Below are positions 16,537 to 24,974 of a DNA stretch of 64,000 bases, piece by piece; the stretch's first letter is position 1; every line of letters begins with the position of its first letter. The stretch is from UBA6183 sp964545895 (GTDB lineage Bacteria > Bacteroidota > Bacteroidia > UKL13-3), in contig CAZJHS010000005.1 of NCBI GenBank assembly GCA_964545895.1, positions 1 through 64,000 of the forward strand. The letters are read 5' to 3'. The position numbers were made by a program, and so were the translations under genes. The notes beneath the pieces were generated by a model that worked only from the letters and a program-made list of their open reading frames with translations, did not search any database and was not told the origin of the DNA.

Positions 16537-18891
16537 ATGAGACTAGCTAAGGTAATTTTACTGTTTTTGCTAACCATACCAAGTATTAGCCATAGCCACG
16601 CTACAACTTGGGAAACATTAATTAATACAGGCAAGTGGGCCAATGCCAAGCAGTGGCTACTAAACAATAAAAGCACTTTATTACCCGAGCAATATTATTG
16701 CAACCACATTACACTTTGTTTTTTGTTAAATGAGCAAGAAATTAACAAGGTATACTGCGACTCGTTGCTACAAACATCAACATACAATACAAGTAACCTT
16801 GCGAAGGCTACTTACAATTGGGCTATGGCACGCTATTATCAATACCACCAACAGCCTAATATTGCTATAAATTATGCTAAACAAGCAGCACTTTTTGCCG
16901 ATAAAACCAACAACCTAAAAACACAAGCACTTTGCTATTTGCAATTAGCAAATACGCTTAGGGGATTTAAAAACATAGACAAGGTTTTATATGCCGAACG
17001 TTTTGTGCATGCCAATAACGGTTTAGCTTTAATCCCATTATTTAACAAAAACGATTATTTCTATCAGGCTAAAATATACCAATTGGCAGCGCTTATTTGG
17101 TTTGATGAAGTACAAACCAGTTTGGCCAGTGCAAAGCCAATGATATCAAAGTTAACACAATCAACTCATCTCCTTTTAACCCACCATAGCAAACACCCTC
17201 AACTAATACACAACCAAATTTTATTGGGTTATGCATGGGCAAAACTAAATACCGATTCGGCATTAATACATTATCAAAAAGCTGAAAAAATGCTGATTGA
17301 AATCAACGATTTATCGCATGGAGTTTTAATTTATTTATCGGCCTCACTGTTTCATTTAACAGACGAAGCTTACGAGCAAAAATTTAACGAAACGGGCAAT
17401 CAAGATTATTTACACCGGGCATTAGTGTGGGCCAAAAACAATTTGTGGTTAGATTACAATAAACTACAATACGAGGGCTTTTACTTTTACCGCAGATACA
17501 CTGATAAAACATATTTACCCATAGAGCAACGTATTGCTAATTTGTATTACCTTTTATATGCTAAAACAAATAATCAAAACTATTTAAAATTTGCCCTACG
17601 TTATGCCGAATACTTACGCCATAAACCCATAACTCAAATTGGAGCAAGTAAGTTGGTGTATGGTTCATTGCCTAATTTAGTATTGATTGAAAACGGCCAT
17701 CAAACCTCCAACGCTATACAGTTTAAGCAAACCGAAAACCTGGTTACGCAACCCGAGTATGTGGCACAATTTGTAAAGCCTAATGAAGCCATTATTGCCT
17801 ATTTTTGCTATAACCCTAAAAACAGCGATACTGTTACTTTTTTAGTGCAGTGTATTGAAAAAAGTAATCAGCAAAACATTACCATTAAAGTTACTAAAAA
17901 TCAGCTAAGCAATATACCGCAAGAAATGCTTGATGCCATAAACCATGACGATGATGATGCCTATGGAAATGCCGCATACCAAGGGTATAAACTATTTTTA
18001 GAGCCTGTTTTAAAAAAGCTAGCTAAGCACACCAATAAATTAACCATATTACCGCCTGTTTATTATAATACTCCACTAATTTTTGAAGGCTTTGTTAGCA
18101 GTAAAAACAAAATTGGTTTTAATCAATTTAAGTATGTGTTTGATGATTACAACATATGTTACACACCATCATACACCCATTTTGTAGCCACACAAAAGCA
18201 TCATATACCTGTACAACAAGTCAATATTTGGAATCCAGATTACACCGAAACTCCTTTTGCAGAAATTACGGAAGCAAGTAACATTAACAGCAATATTAAA
18301 CGTTACTTTAACACCCAACTTGTTTCTTATCAAAATAAAAAGGAGCTAGCCAACAACTTACTTAATGCACCTATTTTGCAAATTGCAGCACATGCAAGCG
18401 CCAATTTCGAAAACCTAGAGCGTCCGTTAATTTACACCGAACTAAATAATACAGATAGCGTACTTTACGATATTGATTTGGAACAATTAAACAGTAACAA
18501 TACGCTTACTGTGTTTGCCGCATGTAAAAGCAGTGTAGGTTATGTGCAGTACAACGGAGTTATTGATGGGTTTAGCAGAGCTGTACTTTCGGCAGGCGGT
18601 AGCGGAACTATAACAGCATTATTTAATGTGGAGGAGCACATTACGGTGCAAACACTTAACTTATTTTACCAACATCTTGGCGAAGGACTTACAGCATCAG
18701 ATGCCTTATACTTAGCAAAAAAAGAAATCAAACGAAAATTTAGTCACCCTAAAAAGTGGCAAGCATTTGTATACAATGGCTCTTCTATCTCATTTGTTAG
18801 TCAAAGTAAAACTACCAACTTAAGCTTGCTGGGATTGGCAATGTTAGTTTTTGTAGCCCTTACTATTTCGCTAATTAAGGCGGAGTTTTAA
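16537..18891 (+). CDS. Secreted CHAT-domain protein with TPR-like region
   Basis: About 784 residues from MRLAKVILLFLLTIPSISHS, a cleavable signal peptide; an upstream TTG at 16507 would spoil it. Residues about 25-400 are helical TPR-like repeats. The C-terminal CHAT (caspase-HetF-associated with TPR) domain has its two catalytic positions intact: His in LQIAAHASANF and Cys in TVFAACKSSVGYVQ. A final membrane helix (LSLLGLAMLVFVALTISLI) anchors the C-terminus. It is thus a likely membrane-tethered cysteine protease of unknown target. Its last 21 bases overlap the convergent gene for a sigma-linked membrane protein, hinting at a joint signalling module. Confidence 0.85.
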   Translation: MRLAKVILLFLLTIPSISHSHATTWETLINTGKWANAKQWLLNNKSTLLPEQYYCNHITLCFLLNEQEINKVYCDSLLQTSTYNTSNLAKATYNWAMARYYQYHQQPNIAINYAKQAALFADKTNNLKTQALCYLQLANTLRGFKNIDKVLYAERFVHANNGLALIPLFNKNDYFYQAKIYQLAALIWFDEVQTSLASAKPMISKLTQSTHLLLTHHSKHPQLIHNQILLGYAWAKLNTDSALIHYQKAEKMLIEINDLSHGVLIYLSASLFHLTDEAYEQKFNETGNQDYLHRALVWAKNNLWLDYNKLQYEGFYFYRRYTDKTYLPIEQRIANLYYLLYAKTNNQNYLKFALRYAEYLRHKPITQIGASKLVYGSLPNLVLIENGHQTSNAIQFKQTENLVTQPEYVAQFVKPNEAIIAYFCYNPKNSDTVTFLVQCIEKSNQQNITIKVTKNQLSNIPQEMLDAINHDDDDAYGNAAYQGYKLFLEPVLKKLAKHTNKLTILPPVYYNTPLIFEGFVSSKNKIGFNQFKYVFDDYNICYTPSYTHFVATQKHHIPVQQVNIWNPDYTETPFAEITEASNINSNIKRYFNTQLVSYQNKKELANNLLNAPILQIAAHASANFENLERPLIYTELNNTDSVLYDIDLEQLNSNNTLTVFAACKSSVGYVQYNGVIDGFSRAVLSAGGSGTITALFNVEEHITVQTLNLFYQHLGEGLTASDALYLAKKEIKRKFSHPKKWQAFVYNGSSISFVSQSKTTNLSLLGLAMLVFVALTISLIKAEF

Positions 18892-19560
18892 TATTTTAAT
18901 TCGTTCAACCTCGGTCTCGTCAGTTGGTTTTATATCATCCAAAATTATTCGGGCCATTTCGTTTTGTTTTAAAAACAAATGCAAATAAGCTTGGCGTATA
19001 CGAGCCTTGTTATAAAAGGTTGATGTAGTAGAAATATCAGCTAACATGTTCAAACTTTGTTCGTAATCGCCCAACATTTCGAGGCAAATAGCATGATAAT
19101 AATATGCAGTATCGGAGTTAAGCTTGGCAAAGCTTTTTTGTGCCGATTTGTAATCCGCTTTTTTGTATTGTGCCATAGCCTTATTCATAATCATCTCGCC
19201 ATCGGCAGATAAATATACAGGCATAACAGGATCAACATAATGCAGCGATTCCTTTTGAATTAAGTGGTTTATGTACAAACCCGAAACCAATAACAACGAA
19301 GCAGCTAAAACAGCTGCCCAAGTTGGTACGCGCTTTAATTTACGTGATTTACGCACCACAGGTTCGGTATGTTCAATATCAAAAACAAAATCTACAAGTG
19401 CCCTACGACTAAACTCATGCCTACTTAAAAACTCTTTAACACCCAATATTTCATCATCAGTACCGGTGTAGTTTATGCAAAAATCCAATACGGCATTCCA
19501 ATCTTCATCGGTTCCATTTTGGGCTATGTGTATAATTTCGGGAGTAGTTATAGGTTTCAT
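18871..19560 (-). CDS. Membrane protein downstream of ECF sigma factor, putative anti-sigma or TPR partner
   Basis: About 229 residues from MKPITTPEIIHIAQ. A soluble N-terminal helical domain (1-90) is followed by a basic stretch and one membrane helix (VPTWAAVLAASLLLVSGLYI). The periplasmic part shows two or three TPR-like helical pairs (AMAQYKKADYKSAQKSFAKL, YHAICLEMLGDYEQSLNMLAD). Its ATG overlaps the TGA of the sigma gene (ATGA), so translation is coupled. This is the layout of an anti-sigma factor, but no zinc-binding ZAS motif is seen. Convergent overlap of 21 bases with the CHAT gene. Confidence 0.7.
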   Translation of the reverse strand: MKPITTPEIIHIAQNGTDEDWNAVLDFCINYTGTDDEILGVKEFLSRHEFSRRALVDFVFDIEHTEPVVRKSRKLKRVPTWAAVLAASLLLVSGLYINHLIQKESLHYVDPVMPVYLSADGEMIMNKAMAQYKKADYKSAQKSFAKLNSDTAYYYHAICLEMLGDYEQSLNMLADISTTSTFYNKARIRQAYLHLFLKQNEMARIILDDIKPTDETEVERIKILKLRLN

Positions 19561-20126
19561 AGTATTAGGGAAAAGCATAGTAAGCATGCGATTAGGGAGG
19601 GTTGAATATAACGTTTAATATTTTTCTTTGCTGTTGATAATGTATTTCGAACGGTAAAGTAATTCATGTTTTTTAAGGCTGCAATTTCTGCATTGGAGTA
19701 ACCATCAAAATGAAGACGAATAATCTCTTGCTCATTATCGGCTAATTGGTTTAGCACATAATCAATGGTTTGTTTATCCCATTTGCGCTCCACAACCGAT
19801 AGTACAGCATCTTCTTGTTCGGCCTTTTTACTGTAATTAAGCCTTACCGTGCGCTTTCTAATAAAATCAAGACCCGCATTTTTTGCCGATATAAACAACC
19901 ACGCTTTAAACTGCTCTACATCATTAGGTATTTTTTGGCTACGTTCTGAAGGGGGCATTTTTAGCATGCGTTCAAACACTTCCATTACAATGTCTCTGCT
20001 TTCTTCATCGCATTTAACCACATTGTAAACAGCAAAGGTCATACGTACTGCATACAATTTATATGCTTGTACAACCAAATCATTGTCGCCAGATTTGTAC
20101 TGTATGATATGGGGGGATTTTATCAT
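19557..20126 (-). CDS. ECF-type RNA polymerase sigma factor
   Basis: 189 residues. Region 2 covers about 25-95 (AVYNVVKCDEESRDIVMEVFERML, then VEQFKAWLFISAKNAGLDFIRKR). Region 4 covers about 115-172 with the HTH NEQEIIRLHFDGYSNAEIAALKNMNYFTVRNTLSTAKKNI. The C-terminus ends in a hydrophobic tail (PSLIACLLCFSLIL), unusual for a sigma factor. It is translationally coupled to the downstream membrane protein and faces the CHAT gene, which it may control. A 325-base divergent spacer separates it from the M13 peptidase. Confidence 0.85.
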   Translation of the reverse strand: MIKSPHIIQYKSGDNDLVVQAYKLYAVRMTFAVYNVVKCDEESRDIVMEVFERMLKMPPSERSQKIPNDVEQFKAWLFISAKNAGLDFIRKRTVRLNYSKKAEQEDAVLSVVERKWDKQTIDYVLNQLADNEQEIIRLHFDGYSNAEIAALKNMNYFTVRNTLSTAKKNIKRYIQPSLIACLLCFSLIL

Positions 20127-20402
20127 TTACCAGTGCCGAATATATTTTTAAAATTTCAAAACACCAAGTTTCATTTTGCACTTGCAGTTTTTAAGGTAAC
20201 ATCGGCTATTTAAGCTGTACAACCATTATTATAACAATGGTTTAGATAACATTAATATTGTATTACCATCAAGCCTAAAAAAGAACAGTTGTAAAACAGA
20301 TAATAAAGAAGAGCTAGAAAAAACACAACTGGTTTTAAAAACTTGCTTTGTAAAAAAAGCCTAATAGTTAATTACCATTTAACACACTTGGTTTGATATG
20401 TG

Positions 20403-20433
20403 GCTCAATAATGATATTATTGAGCCCTTTTTA
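20403..20433 (+). terminator. Terminator-like hairpin just upstream of M13 peptidase
   Basis: GGCTCAATAAT (20403-20413) pairs perfectly with ATTATTGAGCC (20417-20427) around GAT, then CTTTTT. It lies 19 bases before the ATG at 20452, on the plus strand with no plus-strand gene before it in 20127-20402. It could end a small RNA or act as an attenuator. Confidence 0.6.
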
Positions 20434-20451
20434 CTTGTATATATACGTATC

Positions 20452-22473
20452 ATGAAAAATAAAATAATACTTGCAGGAGCTATTACAGCACTAAGCGCAT
20501 CAGCTTTTATCTATGCAACAGTTAACAAAGGTGTTGATGTAGCAGCGATAGATAAATCGGTTGCCCCTACCAACGATTTTTTTTCCTATGCCAATGGCAA
20601 TTGGATAAAAAACAATCCTATTCCAGAATCGGAAGGCAGATGGAGTGCATTTAATATTGTTGCCGAGCGCAACAACTTATTGCTAAAAACCATTTTAGAA
20701 GATGCCGCAAAAAACAATGCTGCACTGCCTAACAGCAACATCTATAAAATTGGTATTTTTTATCAAACAGCCATGGATACAGCCAAACTTGAACAACAAA
20801 GGTTTGATATGCTTAATCCACTTTTGAGTAAAATAAAAAACATCAATAACACGGGTGATTTAATAAGCACCATTGCCGAATTGCACATGATGGGGATATC
20901 GGCTGCGTTTGGTTTTGATGTGAGCCAAGATGTAAAAAATAGCAATGAAAATATTGCCTACTTGGCCCAAGGTGGTTTAGGTTTACCCGATAAGGATTAT
21001 TACTTAAAAGCAGACGAACGTTCAGTACTTATCCGCCAAGGATACCAAAAGCACATACAAGAAATTTTTAAACAAATAGATGGTAACGTTAACCCAAGTG
21101 ATTTAGCACTTATTTTAGATTTAGAAACATCACTTGCACGCAGCTGCATGTCGCGCACAGAAAGACGCAACATGGAAATACAGTACAACCTTGTATACAT
21201 GCAAGAGTTTTCTAACCAATGTACGAATATTGATTGGAGAAGATACTTCTCTAAAATTGGTATTGAAGGTGAACTAAACCGCTTTGTAGTAATGCAGCCT
21301 GAGTATTTTAACCAGCTTAACATGTTATTTATGGGCGATTTAAAAGCGTGGAAATTATACTTAAAATGGAGGGTATTAAACACCACTGCTCCATACTTGC
21401 ATAAAGATGCCGTAAATGCCAACTTTAACTTTTATGGTAAAATGCTAACTGGCACAAAAGAGCAAAAGCCACGTTGGAAAAGAGCCATAGGTTACGCAAA
21501 CAGCATGATAGGTGAACTTGTAGCACAAGAGTATGTAAAAGTAGCTTTTACGCCAGAAAGCAAAAAACGCGTAAACGTAATGGTTGATAACCTTCGCGAG
21601 AGTTTTAGAGAACGCATAAACAACCTTGATTGGATGAGTGCAGCAACCAAAGTTAAAGCACTTGAAAAACTAAACTCGTTTACCCGCAAATTAGGTTACC
21701 CTGATAAATGGACTGACTTAAGCGAATTAGAAGTATCACGCGAAAGTTTTGTAACCAACTACTTTAATAGCAGTAAATTTTGGTTTAAACACAACCTGGA
21801 TAAACTTAACAAACCTGTTGACAAAAGCGAATGGGAAATGTTGCCACAGACTGTAAATGCTTACTACAATCCAGTTAACAACGAAATTGTTTTCCCTGCA
21901 GCAATTATGCAGCCTCCGTTTTTCGATCCTAAGGCTGATGATGCTGTAAACTATGGTGCCATTGGTGCCGTAATTGGCCACGAGTTTAGCCATGGTTTTG
22001 ACGACCAAGGAAGCAAGTACGATGCACAAGGTAACTTAAACGATTGGTGGACAGAAACCGACCGTAAACTATTTGATGCACGTACCAAAATTTTAGTTAA
22101 TCAGTTTAATGGCTTTGAAGTGTTGGATAGCGTATTTGTAAATGGCGAATTAACCTTAGGTGAAAACATTGCCGACTTAGCAGGTTTAACCGTTGCCTAC
22201 GATGCATACCAACGTTCGTTGCAAAACAAATCGCGCACAAACATTGATGGCTTTACGCCTGAACAACGCTTCTTTATTGGCTTTGGCCAAGTATGGCGCG
22301 GGCATGCACGTAATGAGTTTTTACGCCAACAAGTTGTTACCGACCCACACTCGCCTGCACGTTTTAGAGTAATAGGAACATTAAGTAACATGCCACAGTT
22401 TTACCAAGCATTTGGTGTAAAACAAGGCGATAAAATGTGGTTAGCAGATAGCACACGCGCTAAAATCTGGTAA
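20452..22473 (+). CDS. pepO: M13 family zinc metallopeptidase (neprilysin/PepO-like)
   Basis: About 673 residues from MKNKIILAGAITALSASAFIYA, a signal peptide; the ORF extension to 20398 runs through a terminator-like hairpin and is rejected. The M13 N-terminal domain starts PTNDFFSYANGNWIKNNPIP. The peptidase domain has VNAYYNPVNNEIVFPAAI, zinc motif GHEFSHGFDDQG, third ligand in GENIADLAG and the C-terminal ...KIW with the terminal Trp typical of the family. It is probably a periplasmic or exported oligopeptidase. Followed by a strong terminator. Confidence 0.93.
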   Translation: MKNKIILAGAITALSASAFIYATVNKGVDVAAIDKSVAPTNDFFSYANGNWIKNNPIPESEGRWSAFNIVAERNNLLLKTILEDAAKNNAALPNSNIYKIGIFYQTAMDTAKLEQQRFDMLNPLLSKIKNINNTGDLISTIAELHMMGISAAFGFDVSQDVKNSNENIAYLAQGGLGLPDKDYYLKADERSVLIRQGYQKHIQEIFKQIDGNVNPSDLALILDLETSLARSCMSRTERRNMEIQYNLVYMQEFSNQCTNIDWRRYFSKIGIEGELNRFVVMQPEYFNQLNMLFMGDLKAWKLYLKWRVLNTTAPYLHKDAVNANFNFYGKMLTGTKEQKPRWKRAIGYANSMIGELVAQEYVKVAFTPESKKRVNVMVDNLRESFRERINNLDWMSAATKVKALEKLNSFTRKLGYPDKWTDLSELEVSRESFVTNYFNSSKFWFKHNLDKLNKPVDKSEWEMLPQTVNAYYNPVNNEIVFPAAIMQPPFFDPKADDAVNYGAIGAVIGHEFSHGFDDQGSKYDAQGNLNDWWTETDRKLFDARTKILVNQFNGFEVLDSVFVNGELTLGENIADLAGLTVAYDAYQRSLQNKSRTNIDGFTPEQRFFIGFGQVWRGHARNEFLRQQVVTDPHSPARFRVIGTLSNMPQFYQAFGVKQGDKMWLADSTRAKIW

Positions 22474-22495
22474 TCAATATAATAACCTTTTTATA

Positions 22496-22540
22496 CAAAG
22501 CTGTTGTTACCAAATAGGTAGCAGCAGCTTTGTTTTTTTT
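22496..22540 (+). terminator. Terminator after M13 peptidase
   Basis: CAAAGCTGTTGTTACC pairs with GGTAGCAGCAGCTTTG apart from mismatches, then a T run. Confidence 0.85.
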
Positions 22541-22554
22541 AAGCTTGGGCACAC

Positions 22555-22584
22555 TTGCAAGCTCCAAGGCTTTTAATATATTTG
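22555..22584 (+). promoter_or_regulatory. Promoter of tRNA-Leu
   Basis: TTG at 22555-22557 and TATATTTG at 22577-22584 are 19 bases apart, matching the Bacteroidota -33 and TANNTTTG -7 elements. The tRNA begins 22 bases downstream. Confidence 0.6.
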
Positions 22585-22606
22585 CCCTCGTTATTTCAAC
22601 TCACCT

Positions 22607-22689
22607 GCTGCGGTGGTGGAATGGTAGACACGCCATCTTGAGGGGGTGGTGCCTTAAGTGGTGTAAGAGTTCGAGTCTCTTTCGCAGCA
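22607..22689 (+). tRNA. tRNA-Leu (anticodon GAG)
   Basis: The 83-base cloverleaf: acceptor GCTGCGG with TCGCAGC (one G-U), discriminator A at 22689, D arm, anticodon stem CCATC/GGTGG around loop TTGAGGG (anticodon GAG), a long class II variable arm, and T arm AAGAG-TTCGAGT-CTCTT. CCA is not encoded. It reads CUC and CUU leucine codons. Confidence 0.95.
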
Positions 22690-22691
22690 CA

Positions 22692-22720
22692 AATCCCGAA
22701 TGTATATTCGGGATTTTTTA
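22692..22720 (+). terminator. Terminator after tRNA-Leu
   Basis: AATCCCGAAT (22692-22701) pairs with ATTCGGGATT (22706-22715), then T run. Confidence 0.88.
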
Positions 22721-22881
22721 TGCCTTTTCTATTCCTTCAAGCGCTGAAAGCGCGCAATAACTTTGCGAATATGCATCGCAACTCGCACTATCAAAAAATC
22801 ACGAGATGGTAACACCTCTCGCTGAATTAGTTTTTTTATGCAGGTTTGTTCACACCATAACTCATAAACCGAAAAAGTTTT

Positions 22882-22889
22882 TATATTTG
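22882..22889 (+). promoter_or_regulatory. -7 box close to the dihydroorotase-like start
   Basis: TATATTTG ends only seven bases before the ATG at 22897, which would give a nearly leaderless transcript if used. Confidence 0.35.
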
Positions 22890-22896
22890 CCATTTA

Positions 22897-24180
22897 ATGA
22901 AACTGCTCATTACAAACGCAATCATCTGCGACCAACATTCGGCATACCACGGTAAAAAATGTCGTGTTTTTATCTCCCAAGGTATTATTACAGATATTCA
23001 ATTGGCTTCTAAAAAAGATAGCGATACATCCACCAAAGGATTTAACGTTATTGATGCCAATGGAGCCACACTTACGCCAGGTTTTGTAGATATGCGAACC
23101 ACCTTGCGCGAGCCAGGTTTTGAATACAAAGAAACCTTGCAAACAGCAGCTTTAGCTGCAAGTGCAGGAGGCTTTACCACCATTACCGCTTTGCCTAACA
23201 CCTACCCTGTTATGCAAACCAAAGCCGATATGGAGTATGTAAGCAAACGTGCACAAACCTTACCCGTTCATATTTTACCTTATGGCGCTTTAACTAAAAA
23301 TTGCGAAGGAAACGACATGAACGAGTTGTACGATATGCACCAAGCAGGAGCAGTTGGATTTACTGATGCCAACAAATGCATTATGCATGCAGGTGTTATG
23401 ATGCGCTCATTAATATACGCCAAAATATTTGGAGGCCTTGTACTTTCACATGCCGAAGATACCAACCTAAGCTCGGGCGGACGCATGCACGAAGGCTTAA
23501 CCAGCGTTAATTTGGGATTGAAAGGCATACCCAACATGGCCGAAGAAGTAATTATAGCGCGCGATTTAGAATTAGCCAAATACACCCAAGCACCCATTCA
23601 CTTCTCGCACATAAGCAGCAAAGGCTCGGTTGAGCTAATTAAACGCGCCAAAAAACAAGGCATAGCCGTAACTTGCGATGTAGCAGTAGCAAACCTTGCA
23701 TACAACGATGAAGCTTTAAACACGTTTGACAGCAACTTTAAATTAAACCCACCCTTGCGTAGCAAAGCCGATCAAAAGGCATTATGGGAAGGCTTAAACG
23801 ATGGAACAATAGATTGCATTGTAACCGACCATTGTCCTGAAGATGTGGAGCACAAAGTGGTAGAGTTTGAATATGCAGCCAAAGGCATGATTATGTTGCA
23901 AACGGCATTAAGCTTACTGCTTCAACACAAGCCACAAAACATTACCAAAGAAGTTGTAATAAATGCATTAACACACAACCCAAGGGCCATTTTAAAACAA
24001 ACCCAAGTTAGCATTAACACCGGCAATATGGCTTCGTTATGCCTGTTTGACGAAAAAGCCAAATGGACCTTTGATGCCAAAACCAATCAATCAAAAAGCC
24101 AAAATAGCCCCGTATACAACCAAGTATTAACAGGTAAGGTTATGGCTACATTTAATAAAAACAATTATTACCAATACTAA
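22897..24180 (+). CDS. Dihydroorotase homologue lacking the HxH metal motif
   Basis: 427 residues of the amidohydrolase superfamily, closest to type I dihydroorotase of pyrimidine synthesis: GFVDMRTTLREPGFEYKETL, ASAGGFTTITALPNTYPVM, HAEDTN, HFSHISSKGSVELI, CIVTDHCPED. The first metal motif, normally DxHxH followed by LREPG, reads DMRTTLREPG: both His ligands are replaced (Arg and Thr), while the Asp, two His and final Asp are kept. It may be a non-catalytic partner, as known for pyrC-prime proteins bound to aspartate carbamoyltransferase, or have altered metal use. It is two bases from the next gene, so cotranscribed. Confidence 0.85.
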   Translation: MKLLITNAIICDQHSAYHGKKCRVFISQGIITDIQLASKKDSDTSTKGFNVIDANGATLTPGFVDMRTTLREPGFEYKETLQTAALAASAGGFTTITALPNTYPVMQTKADMEYVSKRAQTLPVHILPYGALTKNCEGNDMNELYDMHQAGAVGFTDANKCIMHAGVMMRSLIYAKIFGGLVLSHAEDTNLSSGGRMHEGLTSVNLGLKGIPNMAEEVIIARDLELAKYTQAPIHFSHISSKGSVELIKRAKKQGIAVTCDVAVANLAYNDEALNTFDSNFKLNPPLRSKADQKALWEGLNDGTIDCIVTDHCPEDVEHKVVEFEYAAKGMIMLQTALSLLLQHKPQNITKEVVINALTHNPRAILKQTQVSINTGNMASLCLFDEKAKWTFDAKTNQSKSQNSPVYNQVLTGKVMATFNKNNYYQY

Positions 24181-24182
24181 TT

Positions 24183-24818
24183 ATGAGTAACGCAATACAA
24201 GCAGTAACCGATTTAATTAACACTTACCAACCCAATGATGAGTTAGCTTCGGCTATTGCGCACATTTTTGATACCGATGAAGACTTTTTAGTTAAGGTAG
24301 AAAAATTTGACGCAGCATTTGCCAAGCATACCACACACCAAGAAATTGAAGAGTATGCCTTTGATTTATTAATGACCCATCACCTAGCAAACCACAACGA
24401 AGACGAAGATTATTTTGATAGCCCCGAGTGGCAAATAATTGAAGACAAAACGCTAGAGCGTGGCACCGAGCTTTTAAACATGTTGTTATACATTAGCGAA
24501 GCCAACGATAACCATGCAGAAGTTGATTTAGAAGACTTTTTGTACGAATTTTTATTGGTAGATGAAGACGAGTTTCAGGATGAGCACCGCATTTACGAAG
24601 AACTAATTGCCAACAGCGATATTATAGAAGAAGAAACTAAAATTATTGTTGAAGTAAGTTCGCGCATACCAGAGAATAACGAAATTAAAGAACTTTTCAC
24701 TCCGCTGATGTTGTTTTTCCGCAATACAACTGCAAAAGAAATTCACCCAGCCGATGCCGAGTTAATTACCCCAGCCGAAAGAGCATTACTACAAACCATG
24801 CTCACCTTTAACTTGTAA
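24183..24818 (+). CDS. Unknown acidic helical protein
   Basis: 211 residues, strongly acidic (runs such as EDEDYFDSPEW and LLVDEDEFQDEHRIYEEL), mostly helical, no membrane helix or known motif. It starts two bases after the dihydroorotase-like stop, so the two proteins are probably made together. A terminator follows, which isolates it from the SMC-like operon downstream. I do not recognise the family. Confidence 0.7.
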   Translation: MSNAIQAVTDLINTYQPNDELASAIAHIFDTDEDFLVKVEKFDAAFAKHTTHQEIEEYAFDLLMTHHLANHNEDEDYFDSPEWQIIEDKTLERGTELLNMLLYISEANDNHAEVDLEDFLYEFLLVDEDEFQDEHRIYEELIANSDIIEEETKIIVEVSSRIPENNEIKELFTPLMLFFRNTTAKEIHPADAELITPAERALLQTMLTFNL

Positions 24819-24841
24819 TACATAAACAGTAAATAACATCC

Positions 24842-24869
24842 AAAGCCCTCCGCAACGAGGGCTTTTTTT
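24842..24869 (+). terminator. Terminator after 24183-24818 gene
   Basis: AAAGCCCTC and GAGGGCTTT around CGCAAC, then T run. Confidence 0.88.
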
Positions 24870-24974
24870 GTGGCCAATCCAAACACTTTCAACCCCTTGC
24901 AAACTGTGCAAAAATGGTGGGTAACTACCCAATTGTCGCAATTACCTTGTACCAAAATTATTTTCAGATAAATT

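Noticed and set aside
20398..20451. Extended N-terminus of the M13 peptidase
   Set aside because: Runs through a perfect terminator-like hairpin and precedes a normal signal peptide.
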